Part shown: positions 1-10,235 of the stretch, in pieces
Numbering within the stretch: position 1 is the stretch's first letter
Layout: every line of letters begins with the position of its first letter
Source of the DNA: Datura wrightii
Taxonomy: Eukaryota > Streptophyta > Magnoliopsida > Solanales > Solanaceae
Direction of reading: 5' to 3'
Assembly (NCBI GenBank): GCA_035772735.1
Contig: JASDFA010000002.1
Span: forward strand, 5,952,001-6,016,000
DNA: 64,000 bases
Made by a program: the position numbers and the translations under genes
The notes under the pieces: model-generated
Told to the model about the DNA's origin: nothing
The model's input: the letters and a program-made list of their open reading frames with translations, nothing else
Databases searched by the model: none

Positions 1-1385
1 CTTTCATGAATCTTCTATAGTACCCAGCTAACCCTAGAAAATTGTGAATTTCAGTTGGAGTTGTAGGTCTAGGCCATGTCTTAACTGCCTCGATTTTTGT
101 GAATCAACCTGAATACCCACATCTGATAAAATATGGCCCAAGAAAGCTATGAAATTCAACCAGCCCTCATATTTAGAGAACTTTGCATATAACTGGCGGT
201 CTTTGAGGATTCAAAGTACTGTTCACAAATGGTCCCTGTGTTCAGCTTCTGAGCGGGAGTACACCAGAATATCGGCAATGAACACTATCACAAACAGATC
301 TAAATATGGCCTAAAGATGCTGTTCATCAGATCCATGAACACTGCTGGGATATTTATTAACCTGAAGGACATAACTAGGAACTCGAAATGACCATACCTG
401 ATCCTGAAAGCTGTCTTTTGGATATCTTTCTCTAGAACTCGAACCTGGTGGTACCCAAATCTCAAATTAATTTTGGAGAAATATTTTTCCCCTTGTAGTT
501 GGTCAAATAAATCATGTATCCTTGCAAGAAGGTATTTATTCTTAATGGTAACTTTATCCAACTGCTGATAATCTATACACATGTGTAGGGAGCCATCTTT
601 CTTTCTCACAAATAGAATTGGCGCACCCCATGACGAAGTACTAGGCCTGATAAAACCCTTATCTAACAAGTCTTTCAACTATTCCTTCAATTCTTTCAAT
701 TCAGCAGGAGCCATTTGATATGGATGTATATATATATAGGCTGAGTACCTGGTAGCAAGTCGATGGAGAAATCGATTTCACGCTCTGGGGGAATACCAAG
801 AAGCTCATCTGGGAACACATATAGAAACTCATTAACCACCGGGATGGATTGAAGAGTCAGGGATTCTGCTTGCATGTCCCGAACCCTAACAATATGGTAA
901 ATACAACCCTTCGTTATCAACTTTATCGCTCGAAGATAGGATATAAACCTACCTTTTGGCATAACTGCATTGCCTCTCCATTCTCGCACTACCTCCCCTG
1001 GAAAGTGAAATCGAACAGTTCTGGTCCAACACTCTACATTGGCGTAACATGGTGCCAGCCAATCCATACCCATAATTACATTGAAATCAATCATTTCCAG
1101 TTCCACTAAATCTCCTAAGGTTTGGCGACCAACAATCTCTATTGTACTACCCTGGTAAATTCTCTTTGTAACAATAGAGTCACCAATGGGTGTAGACACT
1201 GAGAAGGGTCGCTAGAGTAATTCTGGTGTATACCGAACATTCGGGCCACTAGAAGAGTAACATAAGACAAAGTGGAGCCTGGGTCTATTAGAGCATAAAA
1301 TGAGTGAGAAAAAACATCCAACATACCTTTCACAACATCTAGTGACAACTCTAACTCCTGTCTTCCCAGTAGTGCATATGTGCGA
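1..1385 (-). pseudogene. T1 pol remnant: protease and reverse transcriptase
   Basis: This is the N-terminal half of a retrotransposon polyprotein. Around 1348-1260 is the aspartic protease core, readable as ALIDPGSTLSYV. At 1199-700 are the protease C-terminal part and the linker (MGMDWL, RFISYLRA, DVFPDELLGIPPERE). At 678-223 is RT, with [29 protein letters not shown] and the palm around position 300. The catalytic FIDD box reads FIAD, so one metal-binding aspartate is lost. The RT C-terminus ([11 protein letters not shown]) is visible near position 30. A stop falls between the two long reading blocks and frames change. It cannot make active enzyme. Confidence 0.85.
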
Positions 1386-1489
1386 TCCTGATTGCTGCCT
1401 GAACTAGATGCCCCTAATCTACCTCGGCCTCTGCCAACTGGAGTTGAGGGCCTATGCCTTGCAGAAGGTGTTGAAGCATATGAACCTGC

Positions 1490-2700
1490 TGAAGACCTAT
1501 TCTGCTGGTCCCGATCACCCTAGTATCTAGTCGGATAATCTCTCATATTTTGCCCCTCCTATCCATAGGAATAACAGGCGATGGAACCATACTTGCATCT
1601 CCTTGGATGTCGCATATGACAGGTACCGCAATGTGGTACCACTGGTCCCATCTGATCTAGACCCCTCTTCTGCTGCGAGCCTAACGCTCGTGAGCTTTCA
1701 CCGGGACCTGACTATCCATGATGATCTGATCTTCTGCCCTGCTGCTGCTGAAATGGGAGCCTAGGCGTCCTACCTGATAAACAAGGCCTATGCCCACCCT
1801 AAAAGTCTGCCTAAAAGTCCGTAGGTCTAGACCTCCGATGCTGCTCCTGACCTACCTTATCAATAGCATACTGACGCTGTCTGATTTCCTCTATGTTCTG
1901 AGCAAAGGCCTAAATTCGTGAGATATCCATATCCTCTCACAGTGTGGCTGTGAAACAAGATTCCACATATTTTGGTGCAAGTTCCATAATAGATAGGTGT
2001 ACCCTGGCTGGCATAGTATCAAAAAATCTAGGCGCATATCTAGACAAGGAATTAAATCGTAATGCATATTCTCTAACATTCATTCTGCCCTGCTCCAGAT
2101 GTAAAAACTGCTTTACTCTAGCCTACCGGACCTCTTGGGGCAAATAGTGGTCTATAAAAGCTTCAGAGAAGCTAGGCCATGTAGGTGGGGATGCATCTCT
2201 ACCTCGGGACCTTTTCCAGCTCTCGTACCACAAAACTGCTATCTATCACAATTGAAACACTGCTAGCTCAATTGATTCTGTGGACGAGGCATACATAAAC
2301 CTGAATATCCTCTGTAGCTAGTCTGTGAAGTTCTGGAGGTCCTCTTGTCGATCCATTCCTATAAACTGTGAGGGACTCAAAGCAAGGAACTTGCGAACTC
2401 TTGAACTCCCGGGCCCCTCAGTGGGCTCGAAAACAGCTGGTATTACTGGCTGAGGCTAACAGTGGGCAGCCATCATCTGAACTAACATATAAACTGTGCT
2501 CCTAATCTCCTGATCTGTTGGCACAGGGATGGCTGGAGGTGGCACTGGTATGTCTGCTGCCATGGAGGGCTCCTGTTGTGGCGTGAGAGCTGGGGAGATT
2601 GAGGTGATGTCTCTCTATCACCCTCAGATCGTACCGACTTTTATTGGGGCCCCAGACTAGTGCCCTCTCCTACCGTGACGTCCATCTCCCGACCAGTCGT
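1490..2700 (-). pseudogene. T1 gag remnant
   Basis: Decayed capsid/nucleocapsid gene upstream of T1 pol. The order matches the better preserved gag at 39017-40470. An N-terminal Pro/Gln-rich stretch (PSMAADIPVPPPA) lies near 2560. The capsid phrase TSRTSQTSYRGYSGLCM near 2330 is the counterpart of DPQDFLDQMQRIFRVMHA. A HPRRCKYGSIACY box near 1590 corresponds to the sequence before the CCHC knuckle, whose own cysteines are largely lost. There are many stops and at least two frame changes. It is recognisable only by position and by comparison with the complete element. Confidence 0.7.
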
Positions 2701-2917
2701 GATCTATCATGCGTCAGAAATTTTTCTATAAATAAGTAGAATAATGTAAGCTTAGAGAGTTACCCTATACAACACAACTCTATAGCACAATTGGAGGAGA
2801 AAGGAGGGTAACCACACTATTATTCCTCATAGCCTCCCTTCTATATAATGTGGTGCACAACACACCCATAGACAAGACTCTACTTGACACGATTGCAGAC
2901 TCCCGAGGATACGACCA

Positions 2918-2929
2918 GCTCTGATACCA
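2918..2929 (-). other. T1 primer-binding site (tRNA-iMet type)
   Basis: The minus strand reads TGGTATCAGAGC, the usual initiator-Met primer site of plant chromoviruses. It lies 4 nt inside the 5' LTR end at 2934 and fixes the orientation and inner LTR boundary of T1. The complete element has the same site at 38807-38818. Confidence 0.9.
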
Positions 2930-3894
2930 AGTTTGTCACGCCCCACCTTGAGAGGCATGACTGGCACCTAGTGCCAACCTAGGACCTGGACTGACCTGGC
3001 TAGGTATAGACACCTCTGGTGCTTGCCAAAAACTCAAAATCAAGAAAACAACGAGCTATATCTCGGCTGTAAATACAACCTCGAGCTGACAATGCCACAC
3101 AACACTTGTAAAAGAAAACAGCTAACCCAACAACAATACGATGACAGGGATCTTATGCGGGCCAACAAGACTACCATGCTGTCTAGTTATAGCTGAATGA
3201 AAAATAGGTAATCATACTTATACTATGGCCGACAAGATAGCCAACTAACCATCTACACTAGGCCCCACACGGCCACCACGCAAAACATAATATACATAGG
3301 CCCCACACGGCCAACAACAACTAACAACTGAGAAACTGTAGTCTGCAAGCCTCTAAGAGTTGATTAACGGTAGGGACAGGGCCCCGAACTATACAAAAAC
3401 TATACAACAAAAGAACAAACCTTCTCTAACTATCAACTCCGAAGTAAAAGAGCTGACTGAACTGTGGCCTCTGACCGACAGCTAGGAAGACCCCGGACCA
3501 CGTCTATCCGCACCTGCAGGCAAGTAATGCAGTGCCCAAAGATAGGTGTTAGTACAATATGTACCGAATATATAAGGCAGTAATGAAAGCTGAGTAAAGA
3601 TAATAGAAGGACTGAAAGTAACCAATAAGGAGAATAAGAATTTAACTTGAATAATTTCACAATATGAAATATAACTAGCAAGTATAAGCAAAAACAAGAA
3701 CCTAACTGAGTCCCCATAAGCCTGGAAGGTACAACCAACACAGGATAATCTACCTGGGCTCCCCATAAGCCCCAACAAGTACAAACAATGCACACTCCCA
3801 TAGCTGGACTACTAAAGATTCGTAGGCACAGTGTAACTCAGGAGCACTCATTCTCTGAAACTATATCCAAGCCTTATAGGCCCCTATTTCTGGG

Positions 3895-4143
3895 TTGAGC
3901 CATCTAGGCTCCTGTAGCTATGCTGTGTCTGAGCCATCTGGGCTCCTGTAACTATATATGAACCATTTGGGCTACTGTAGCTTTATTTGACCCGTCTTGG
4001 CTCCTATAGCTGTATCTGAGCCGTCTGGGCTCCTATAACTATATCTGAGCTTTCCGAGCTCCTGTAAATGTATCTGAGCCATCTGGGCTCCTGTAACTAT
4101 ATCTAAGCCGTATGGGCTCCTGTAACTGTATCTGAGCCGTCTA
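3895..4143. repeat. 29-bp minisatellite inside the T1 LTR
   Basis: About eight imperfect head-to-tail copies of a 29-bp unit beginning TGAGCCGTCTGGGCTCCT, followed by an AT-rich half. Most copies keep the 29-bp period; the first is about 6 bp longer. It ends in a partial copy at 4135-4143. I saw no such array in the other LTRs of the window. Confidence 0.85.
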
Positions 4144-4946
4144 TATACCATGTCGTCAATTATAACTATGCCTGACTCTGCTTAGCTAAGTAATACAGGC
4201 TAGAAGCCGCCCTCAGGTCTCTGTGGCCTCGAGGTGGTAACAAGATGCCTACTAATCCTTCTATTCAGTAAATCACTAAACAGGAAGCTCCTACATCGCT
4301 TCTGACATCATCCGAAACTGGGTTTCAACCTTCCACGGAGGAATACTATATTATACCCTCATTTCATTTCGTGGCAGCTAACTATAACACTGATAGACAT
4401 TGGCTATTACAAGGTATTAATTGTACCATCTAAACAAAGAGGTAACTTGCCGAGAGGAATAGCCTTACATACCTTAATCAATGATTTTTGTGCACTCAAG
4501 CAATTTCCAACCTGAATCAGTAATTCACCATTTTGGAGCCCTCACGCTGAGAAAATAAGGCTATTTCAAACTGATAAGCGAAAAACAACAATATCTTTCA
4601 ATAGGATTGACTATAACTTTAACTTCGATTAATTCAGTCGAAAACTCGTCAATTCTCGAGAATCTAGAAGGTAGAACTACTTACCTATTTCCTGTAGCCG
4701 CTTAGGACTCTATTTAATGTAAATTCGGCAACCTTTACTCGGTGGGGTTCTGGTACACCGAGCGAATTTTCATGAAATAACTCCGCAGTGATACATCTCG
4801 TAGGCCTAGAACTTGTTATCCAAGGCGAATTTGTGTTTGGATGGAGTTTGACGGTGTAATTCAACGAAAATTAATCAAAACCCACGTTTCTCTCTTTGTT
4901 AAGTCGAGGAAGATTTGAATAAAATGATTTAAAACCATCAAGTGGA

Positions 4947-4956
4947 GCTTATATAG
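4947..4956 (-). promoter_or_regulatory. TATA-like box of the T1 LTR
   Basis: The minus strand reads CTATATAAGC about 300 bp inside the LTR, just after the GC-rich block. The complete element has GTATATAAAGC at an equivalent place, about 230 bp inside its LTR. This is the likely U3 promoter; no transcript start can be seen. Confidence 0.55.
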
Positions 4957-6452
4957 GGATAGGGCAGTTGTAGGGGGGTGCCCAGCGGTGACCATCGCGC
5001 TAGAGGGTGTGCCATACCGCGCTGTCCAGTGCGCTGGTAGGGCTGGTGCACTGCGTTGCCTATCGCGCAGGCAGGGTTGGCGCGTCGCATAGGCCCTCGC
5101 GGCCTGGCCTTGCTCGATCCTGCCAATTCACTCGATGACGTCCTTGCTCGTCCTGCTTCCGAGGCTCTTCCCGCATGTGTCAAGCTCTCATTACTCACCA
5201 TAAGCCTACGCGCGTGCACACCAGCCGCTAACATATTGCGGGGTTTAACAGTATTTTAATAATTTTTTTCCATTTTAGTTTATTTATAGAAAGTATTTAA
5301 TCGAATAGTGTTTGTTGAAATGCAAAATTACTTTTTAGTATAAAAAATATTATAGAAATAATGGTAGATTCAATATTTTAGATGGACATTTTGGTAATTC
5401 AATTTTTAACTCTTTTGATTCCCATTTTTAGAATAATATGTGTACACGCCTTGCGCGTGTCCCTCATATTACTAAGAACAAATTTACAAAAATAGCATAA
5501 ATAATATTTAGAAAATATGGTTGCGTAATAATATAAGAATTTAGAAAGAAAATTATGAATTTCAAATTGATAAATGATTATATTTAAGATTTTGATCCAA
5601 TCTAGTAGTTCGTTCTTCAGTTTGTTCTAATACTTATTTCAATGAATAAAACATTATAAAAATAGCGTTTCATTGAAAGATTAAAAAATCATTCGCTTTT
5701 GCATGAGTACTTAAATGCATACATTATATGTATATATAAATATTAATATCTTCTATATATTTCAAATAAGGAATAATTTAATACATAAAATTTTGGTTAA
5801 TTTTAAAATTCTAAATATTAAAATAAATAATTAGATAATTATTTTATCAAGTGCAAACTCTATTTTTAAATAGGGTAAAAAGGTGAATGATATTTTGCTA
5901 TGAGGCTTTGCACTTAAATATTTAGTAATAACTTAATTTTAAGCTTTTCATTTTAGTCTTTATGAGATAATTTCAACTTAATTTTTTTCTTTTTCTCTTA
6001 ATCTATGTGTTTAGTCAAACACTTCACATGAATTATAGTTGAAATGAAAAAAATAGTGTAAGTTTAACTAAACAGAGTGAAGAACAGAGCACTCAATTAA
6101 TTGAATCAACTTAAAGTATGTTGCATATCTAATTTTTTTTTTCGAGTAAAATTTTTTTAAAAGAAGAAGAAGAAGGAATTCACGTATTAATACATAATAA
6201 AATTACACTCTTTAATTTAATTTTTATATATAAATATTGTGATGGATAATTACTTAGTTTAATAAATAATAGATTGATATATAAGTTAACAACATTGTAA
6301 TTGATTTTAAAGTCTTAAATGTTAGGATATTTAATATAGTTCAAATAAGAAAAGATTTAAGAAGCAAAATTTTAATCAATTTTAAAATACTAAATATTAG
6401 GAGTTTTACCTTTTCCAAATTAGTAAAGATCTATAATAATAAATAATAACTA

Positions 6453-6545
6453 ATTATGAAAAACAGTAAATGACAGTTTTGTCTATTTCAGAATCTTTTA
6501 ATGAAGGGCAAAAAGTTTAATCAATATTTCTAAGGACTTTCGTGC
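6453..6545 (-). repeat. Dispersed repeat copy 1
   Basis: About 95 bp containing AGTAAATGACAGTTTTGTCT and CTTTTAATGAAGGGCAAAAA, matching 7617-7713 with scattered substitutions. It may be the 5' terminal part of a Helitron-like element. Confidence 0.6.
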
Positions 6546-7616
6546 TTATATCTGCATAGAATATTTTTTCAAGTAAATAAGAGTAAAATATTGTGCATAT
6601 ATTGAATGTTATATTAGTTGATGAAGTCTAAAGAAATTATTAAAGATTGTTCCATCGGAAGATTTGTATTGCATCTTCAAACGAAACAAAATTATTTTCG
6701 AAAAGTAACAATAGAAAAGTGACCGTTGCATTCCTGAACTATGGTGTTGACACTGGATCTAACCTCAATCTCATTGTTTACAAATACAAAGTTAGGATTA
6801 ACACTATTAATGCGTCAGTCTATGATGTAACAGATTTTGTCTTATTGTAAATATTTTTTCACTTTTTAATATAATTATTGAGAAGTATATCATGACTTTT
6901 GTGCCTTGCAAAAAATTAAATTTTAATGGTCAAAAAAACATATATATAAAAAATATAAAATATAATAAAAATATATAAGAACTCAAACATATATGTAAAA
7001 ATATAAAATATAAGTATAAAATATAATACAAAAAAGAATGATTACCTTTTCGTCAACTAATGTTATAGTCATTCGTGTGCTTTTATTTGTTCGCTTTTTA
7101 TACTCTTTTACTAATCCAACTCCAATTACTAAGAATTTTATTATCCAATAAGAATCATATTACCTTAAGTTGTTAATTAACACGATTTCATTCTTTTTAG
7201 ATTCCATTGCAAGATTATTTAAAATAATTATGCACAAGAGTTATAATTATAATAATTTATAATTTTATAAAAATTTTTTATTTATGAGATGAAGAAATTA
7301 CTTTACCTGAATAGATGAAACTTGTGAATGTATGAGTAGATGAAAAATGTCAGTTATAAATAGCACGAAGTTTAAATCACATAATATCAATATAGGACTC
7401 AATTAAAGGAGATAACATATTACTAATATTAGACTCAACTAAAGGAGACAATCTAAGTTAAATTATTTTGAATATAAGCAAAAAAATTCGTGATTATCAA
7501 AAAGGGAAAAAGATGTAATTGTTTTAGGTCTTTTAGGTTTACACCAAAAATAGAGTTATGCCACAAATAGAAAATTTAATATGATAAAATAAGGTTATGA
7601 AAATAATTGAAAATAA

Positions 7617-7713
7617 TAATTATGTAAAAATAGTAAATGACAATTTTTTCTATTGCAAAATCTTTTAATGAAGGATAAAAAGTTCAATCACCATTTTTAA
7701 GAACCCTCACACT
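7617..7713 (-). repeat. Dispersed repeat copy 2
   Basis: Partner of 6453-6545, with AGTAAATGACAATTTTTTCT and CTTTTAATGAAGGATAAAAA. It runs directly into the Helitron-like TC terminus at 7729. Confidence 0.6.
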
Positions 7714-7816
7714 TTTAATATAATATAGATTTGGATTTCTTTTTGTTGATTTAAAAAAAATATATGACAATATACTTCCAAACACATATTAAATGGTAAA
7801 TAATGTATAATAATTA

Positions 7817-8089
7817 CTCCCTCTGTTTTCTTTTACTTGGCAGATATACTAAAAATACTTGTTCCAATACAGTTGTTAATTTAAAAACTCAAAAATTAAT
7901 TGATCATTTCTTTCAACTCTACCCTTAGTACTTAAGTCACTTTAAAACATAAAAAGAATGACTATTATATGTTTTCAAGAAATACCTGTCAATTAATAAG
8001 GTTATATTTAGTCAAATTGCAACTCTTATTAATTTTTTATTAAAGAATAGCGTAAACTTATCATATCAAGTAAAAAAGAACGGAGAGAG
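7817..8089. mobile_element. Stowaway-type MITE (273 bp)
   Basis: The left terminus is CTCCCTCTGTTTTCTTTTAC and the right terminus is the reverse complement of CTCTCTCCGTTCTTTTTTAC, giving an imperfect inverted terminal repeat of at least 25 bp. TA dinucleotides flank both ends (7815-7816 and 8090-8091), the Tc1/mariner-type duplication. It is internally AT-rich with no ORF. The CTCCCTC-CGT terminus is characteristic of Stowaway elements, which need a transposase supplied in trans. Confidence 0.88.
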
Positions 8090-8189
8090 TAGATGATCAA
8101 TAATGGTAAAACAAGGCATGTATGATATGCACAAATAATTACAATACAAATATGGTAAATAATGTACAATTAGCAATCAAGTATGTCTA

Positions 8190-9040
8190 GATAGCAACCT
8201 GATACCCGTATATATGCTCTTCACTCCATGTATACGTTATCCCTTTGCTAAAAAATTTAGTCAATGGAGAAGCTAAAATGGAGAAGCCCTTGACAAACCT
8301 TCTATTGTATCCTGCTAATCCAAAAAAGCTTCTTATTTCAGTTGGAGTTTTAGGCGGTTTCCATTCAATGATAGCTTAAAGATCAACCTTCACACCTTCA
8401 ATCAACACAATATGTCCTAGAAAAGTCATCTCACCAAGACAAAATTCATCTTGACAGGACTCGAGGAAGAAGCCCCGGCTAACTCCATGCCAGCAGCCGT
8501 GATAAGACGAAGGGGGGGGATATTTGGAACACTTAGCATAAAGGTGTTTCTCCTTCAAAATTTGCACATGTTTATCATAGTCTTTCCCATTCTCGAAATA
8601 GATAAAAATATCATCTATAAGGATCACCATAAATTAATCAAGATAAAGGATTGAATACATGATTCAATAGATCCATGAATGTTTCATGAGCATTTGTCAA
8701 CTCAAATGGCATTATCAAAAATTTATAATGGCAATACTGATTCCTGAAAGCTATTTTAGAAACATCTTGCTTACTAACTTGTAGTTGATAATGATCTCAA
8801 GTTAATTTTTGAAAACAAACTAGCACTCTTTACCTGGTCAAATAAGTTATTGATCCTAGGCAATGGATATCTATTCTTGATTGATACTTTATTCAAATGT
8901 TGGCAATTAATACAAAGCCTAAGATCAAGTATCGTCTTTCTTCTTCGTAAATAAAATAGGAACTCTTGAAGAAAAACACTAAGACGGATGCAATCTTTCT
9001 TAAAAAGTTCCTTCAATTCTATTGAAGTCATTTTATAAAG
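8190..9040 (-). pseudogene. K: reverse transcriptase remnant of a Ty3/gypsy element
   Basis: Minus-strand RT fragment. From 9040 leftward: finger residues [11 protein letters not shown], then [15 protein letters not shown] and [11 protein letters not shown]. The palm box reads LIDDIFIY near 8610, keeping both catalytic aspartates. Next are LYAKCSK and, after an insertion, GEMTFLGHIV and [15 protein letters not shown] to about 8240. Several stops and frame changes break it. It is truncated on the right by an LTR that starts at 9041. The sequence is split by a foreign ~75 bp patch at 8449-8523. No LTR or primer site can be assigned, so the lineage is uncertain beyond Ty3/gypsy. Confidence 0.8.
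8449..8523 (+). pseudogene. Organellar (probably mitochondrial) small-subunit rRNA fragment
   Basis: The plus strand contains GAAGAAGCCCCGGCTAACTC, then CATGCCAGCAGCC and TAAGACGA. This is the universally conserved 530-loop region of small-subunit rRNA (about E. coli 500-545). The CCCCGGCTAACTCC and TAAGACG wording fits plant mitochondrial rrn18 better than plastid or cytosolic rRNA; this is from memory. Differences from the conserved core are mostly G-to-A or C-to-T changes, as expected of methylated nuclear DNA. It interrupts the RT codons of K exactly between CSK and EFCLGEM, replacing about 2 bp. It is not a functional rRNA gene. Confidence 0.8.
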
Positions 9041-9590
9041 TGTCACGATCCGAGTCTACACCCTGGACGAGACACGGTACTTGAAGTCACAAGTAACCCC
9101 AAACCAATGCATATTCTATCATAACACTGTTAAACTAAGTAAACATAAGAGGAAGCTTTAAATAAATAGATCATTTAAGAAAATATAAAACTGATTTGAC
9201 AAAAGTCTATACATTTGAAAACTATTTTGAATATCTAAGTCTATGTATGAAAGTCATCTACTAATGATGAGTTGCTGGGACAAGCCCCCAACTAACTCTA
9301 AAGTCTAACTGAAGAAAACTAACTGAAAATAAATATCATCCTCAAAAGATAAGGACTCACCGACTGTTGCTGCTGATATCGTCTGAAGGAATCTACTAAT
9401 GATGCTGGGACTGAGAACCTGCGCCTGTATCATGATATGATACAACATAGAAGGTATGTGTCAGTACTTGAAATGTACTTAGTAAGTGAGAGATATAATA
9501 AACATGAGAGAACAAGTAACTAAACTGAAATGACATGTAATGACAAACTGAAATACTGAAAATTGATGCATTTCAAGTATAGCTGATATG
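9041..9590 (-). repeat. Chromovirus LTR fragment (LTR 3' end)
   Basis: Starts TGTCACGATCC and continues with the same sequence order as the first ~550 bp of the LTR at 57462-59917. Shared phrases are GTTGCTGGGACAAG and AATGTACT(T/G)AGTAAGTGAGAG. It is the 3' (U5 side) part of a minus-strand LTR. Its left terminus abuts the K RT remnant; the right edge at about 9590 is a truncation where Athila-type sequence begins. Confidence 0.75.
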
Positions 9591-10235
9591 GCAATAGTGA
9601 CCCTGACTGATGGTCATAGACATATACTGGATTCGGAGGAAAGTGACTGCCCCTTCCACTGCATCCACCCTCATATACAACATGGTCACAGTATCATATA
9701 ATGACTTGAGCTCCTTTTTAACCGTGTTGGCAATGAGTGTGGGGAGGCTCTTAGCCAATCTCTGGAGTTGGATTTCATGTGAGTTCGCAAGTCGATGGAG
9801 ACCACTTGGCTGAGAGGATTGTGGAGGGGGAAAAGCTCCCTGTTGAGTCAAGTCACCTGATGCTTAGCCTGACATATATGACTGGGTCATAGTGGTTTCT
9901 GGGAAAAGTAGTGATTGATCTAACCCATGGGAGAGGGGTCCTTCCTGTACTCCAAAGGTCTGCATTCTCTTCCTTTTCATTGTCAGTGCCTCGGTATCTT
10001 TCTTCCTATCAATATCAATCACTCTTAGAGCAGAGGAAGGAGTCTCATCAGGAAAAAGAGACACTTCAGCTACTTCACAAAGCTGGGAAAACAAAACAAC
10101 ATATGTCATGGAAGCACTGGATTGTCAGGCCTTCTTCTTCATCTGTTGAGCTACAATTTCCCTAAAGTTGATGGGGACCCCCAGTGGCCTGAAGCCAAGT
10201 TGCAGAGTGAGCCGGCATGTCATAGACGATTCGCC
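9590..10235 (-). pseudogene. A: remnant of the Athila-type 3' ORF ('putative plant transposon protein'-like)
   Basis: Two broken minus-strand pieces. The upstream piece (about 10180-9870) has NFREIVAQQMKKKA and YVVLFSQLCEVAEVSLFP, matching VGEIIADQFKCKAKQQA and ICMLCMQATYPLFFP in the better copy at 30381-31990. The downstream piece (9851-9580) has a HEIQLQRLAKSLPTLIA helix followed by a predicted coiled coil (VKKELKSLYDTVTMLYMRV), matching HENQLVQLAMALPSMIQ in that copy. I link it to the Pfam 'putative plant transposon protein' domain by recollection of Solanaceae proteins. The N-terminal half is missing. Function unknown. Confidence 0.65.

Larger units (their letters stand above)
1..5250 (-). 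mobile_element. T1: 5' portion of a degenerate Tekay-like Ty3/gypsy element
   Basis: Read on the minus strand this is 5' LTR (2934-5250), Met-type primer site, gag, protease and reverse transcriptase, running off the left edge of the window. The coding part has many stops and frame changes. Its pol is closest to that of the complete element at 36224-46588, and both have the same primer site, so I place it in the Tekay/Del chromovirus group. The chromodomain part of integrase lies outside the window, so that lineage call rests on similarity. The right end is a clean LTR terminus at 5250. Confidence 0.85.
2934..5250 (-). repeat. T1 5' LTR (2317 bp)
   Basis: On the minus strand the LTR starts TGTTAAACCCCG (5250 downward) and ends GGGGCGTGACA (2934), matching the terminal inverted TG...CA and the TGTTATACCCCG start of the complete element's LTR. 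Its GC-rich first ~300 bp (about 4960-5250) also match a plus-strand LTR fragment at 22564-23530, so these two belong to one subfamily. It contains a 29-bp minisatellite (3895-4143) and a TATA-like box (4947-4956). Confidence 0.88.
5427..7729 (-). mobile_element. Possible non-autonomous Helitron remnant
   Basis: On the minus strand the right end begins TCTATATTATATTAAAAG (7729 downward), preceded by A, which is typical of plant Helitron 5' ends. The left end has a short GC-rich hairpin (ACACGC at 5444-5449 with GCGTGT at 5455-5460). CTAAA follows it after 12 nt, where Helitrons have CTRRT. A second 5'-end-like sequence (6453-6545) matches 7617-7713, so there may be two overlapping or nested copies. 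No Rep/helicase ORF is present. The 3' end is imperfect, so this is tentative. Confidence 0.35.
5251..8190. other. AT-rich spacer without coding capacity
   Basis: Strongly AT-rich sequence with only short chance reading frames. It holds the candidate Helitron ends (5427-7729), two ~95 bp copies of one repeat (6453-6545 and 7617-7713), a ~60 bp similar pair (about 5762-5820 and 6340-6398), and the Stowaway-type MITE. I recognise no host gene. Confidence 0.6.

Noticed and set aside
3433..3801. Two overlapping minus-strand ORFs (122 and 103 aa) with hydrophobic stretches
   Set aside because: They lie wholly within the T1 LTR, overlap in different frames, and match no domain. The hydrophobic look comes from pyrimidine-rich sense text.
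4938..5259. GC-rich ORFs on both strands
   Set aside because: They fall in the GC-rich U3 start of the LTR, which also occurs at 22564-22800 without a conserved frame.
8461..8520. A functional rRNA gene
   Set aside because: Only about 75 bp of the small-subunit rRNA is present, with substitutions in invariant positions.
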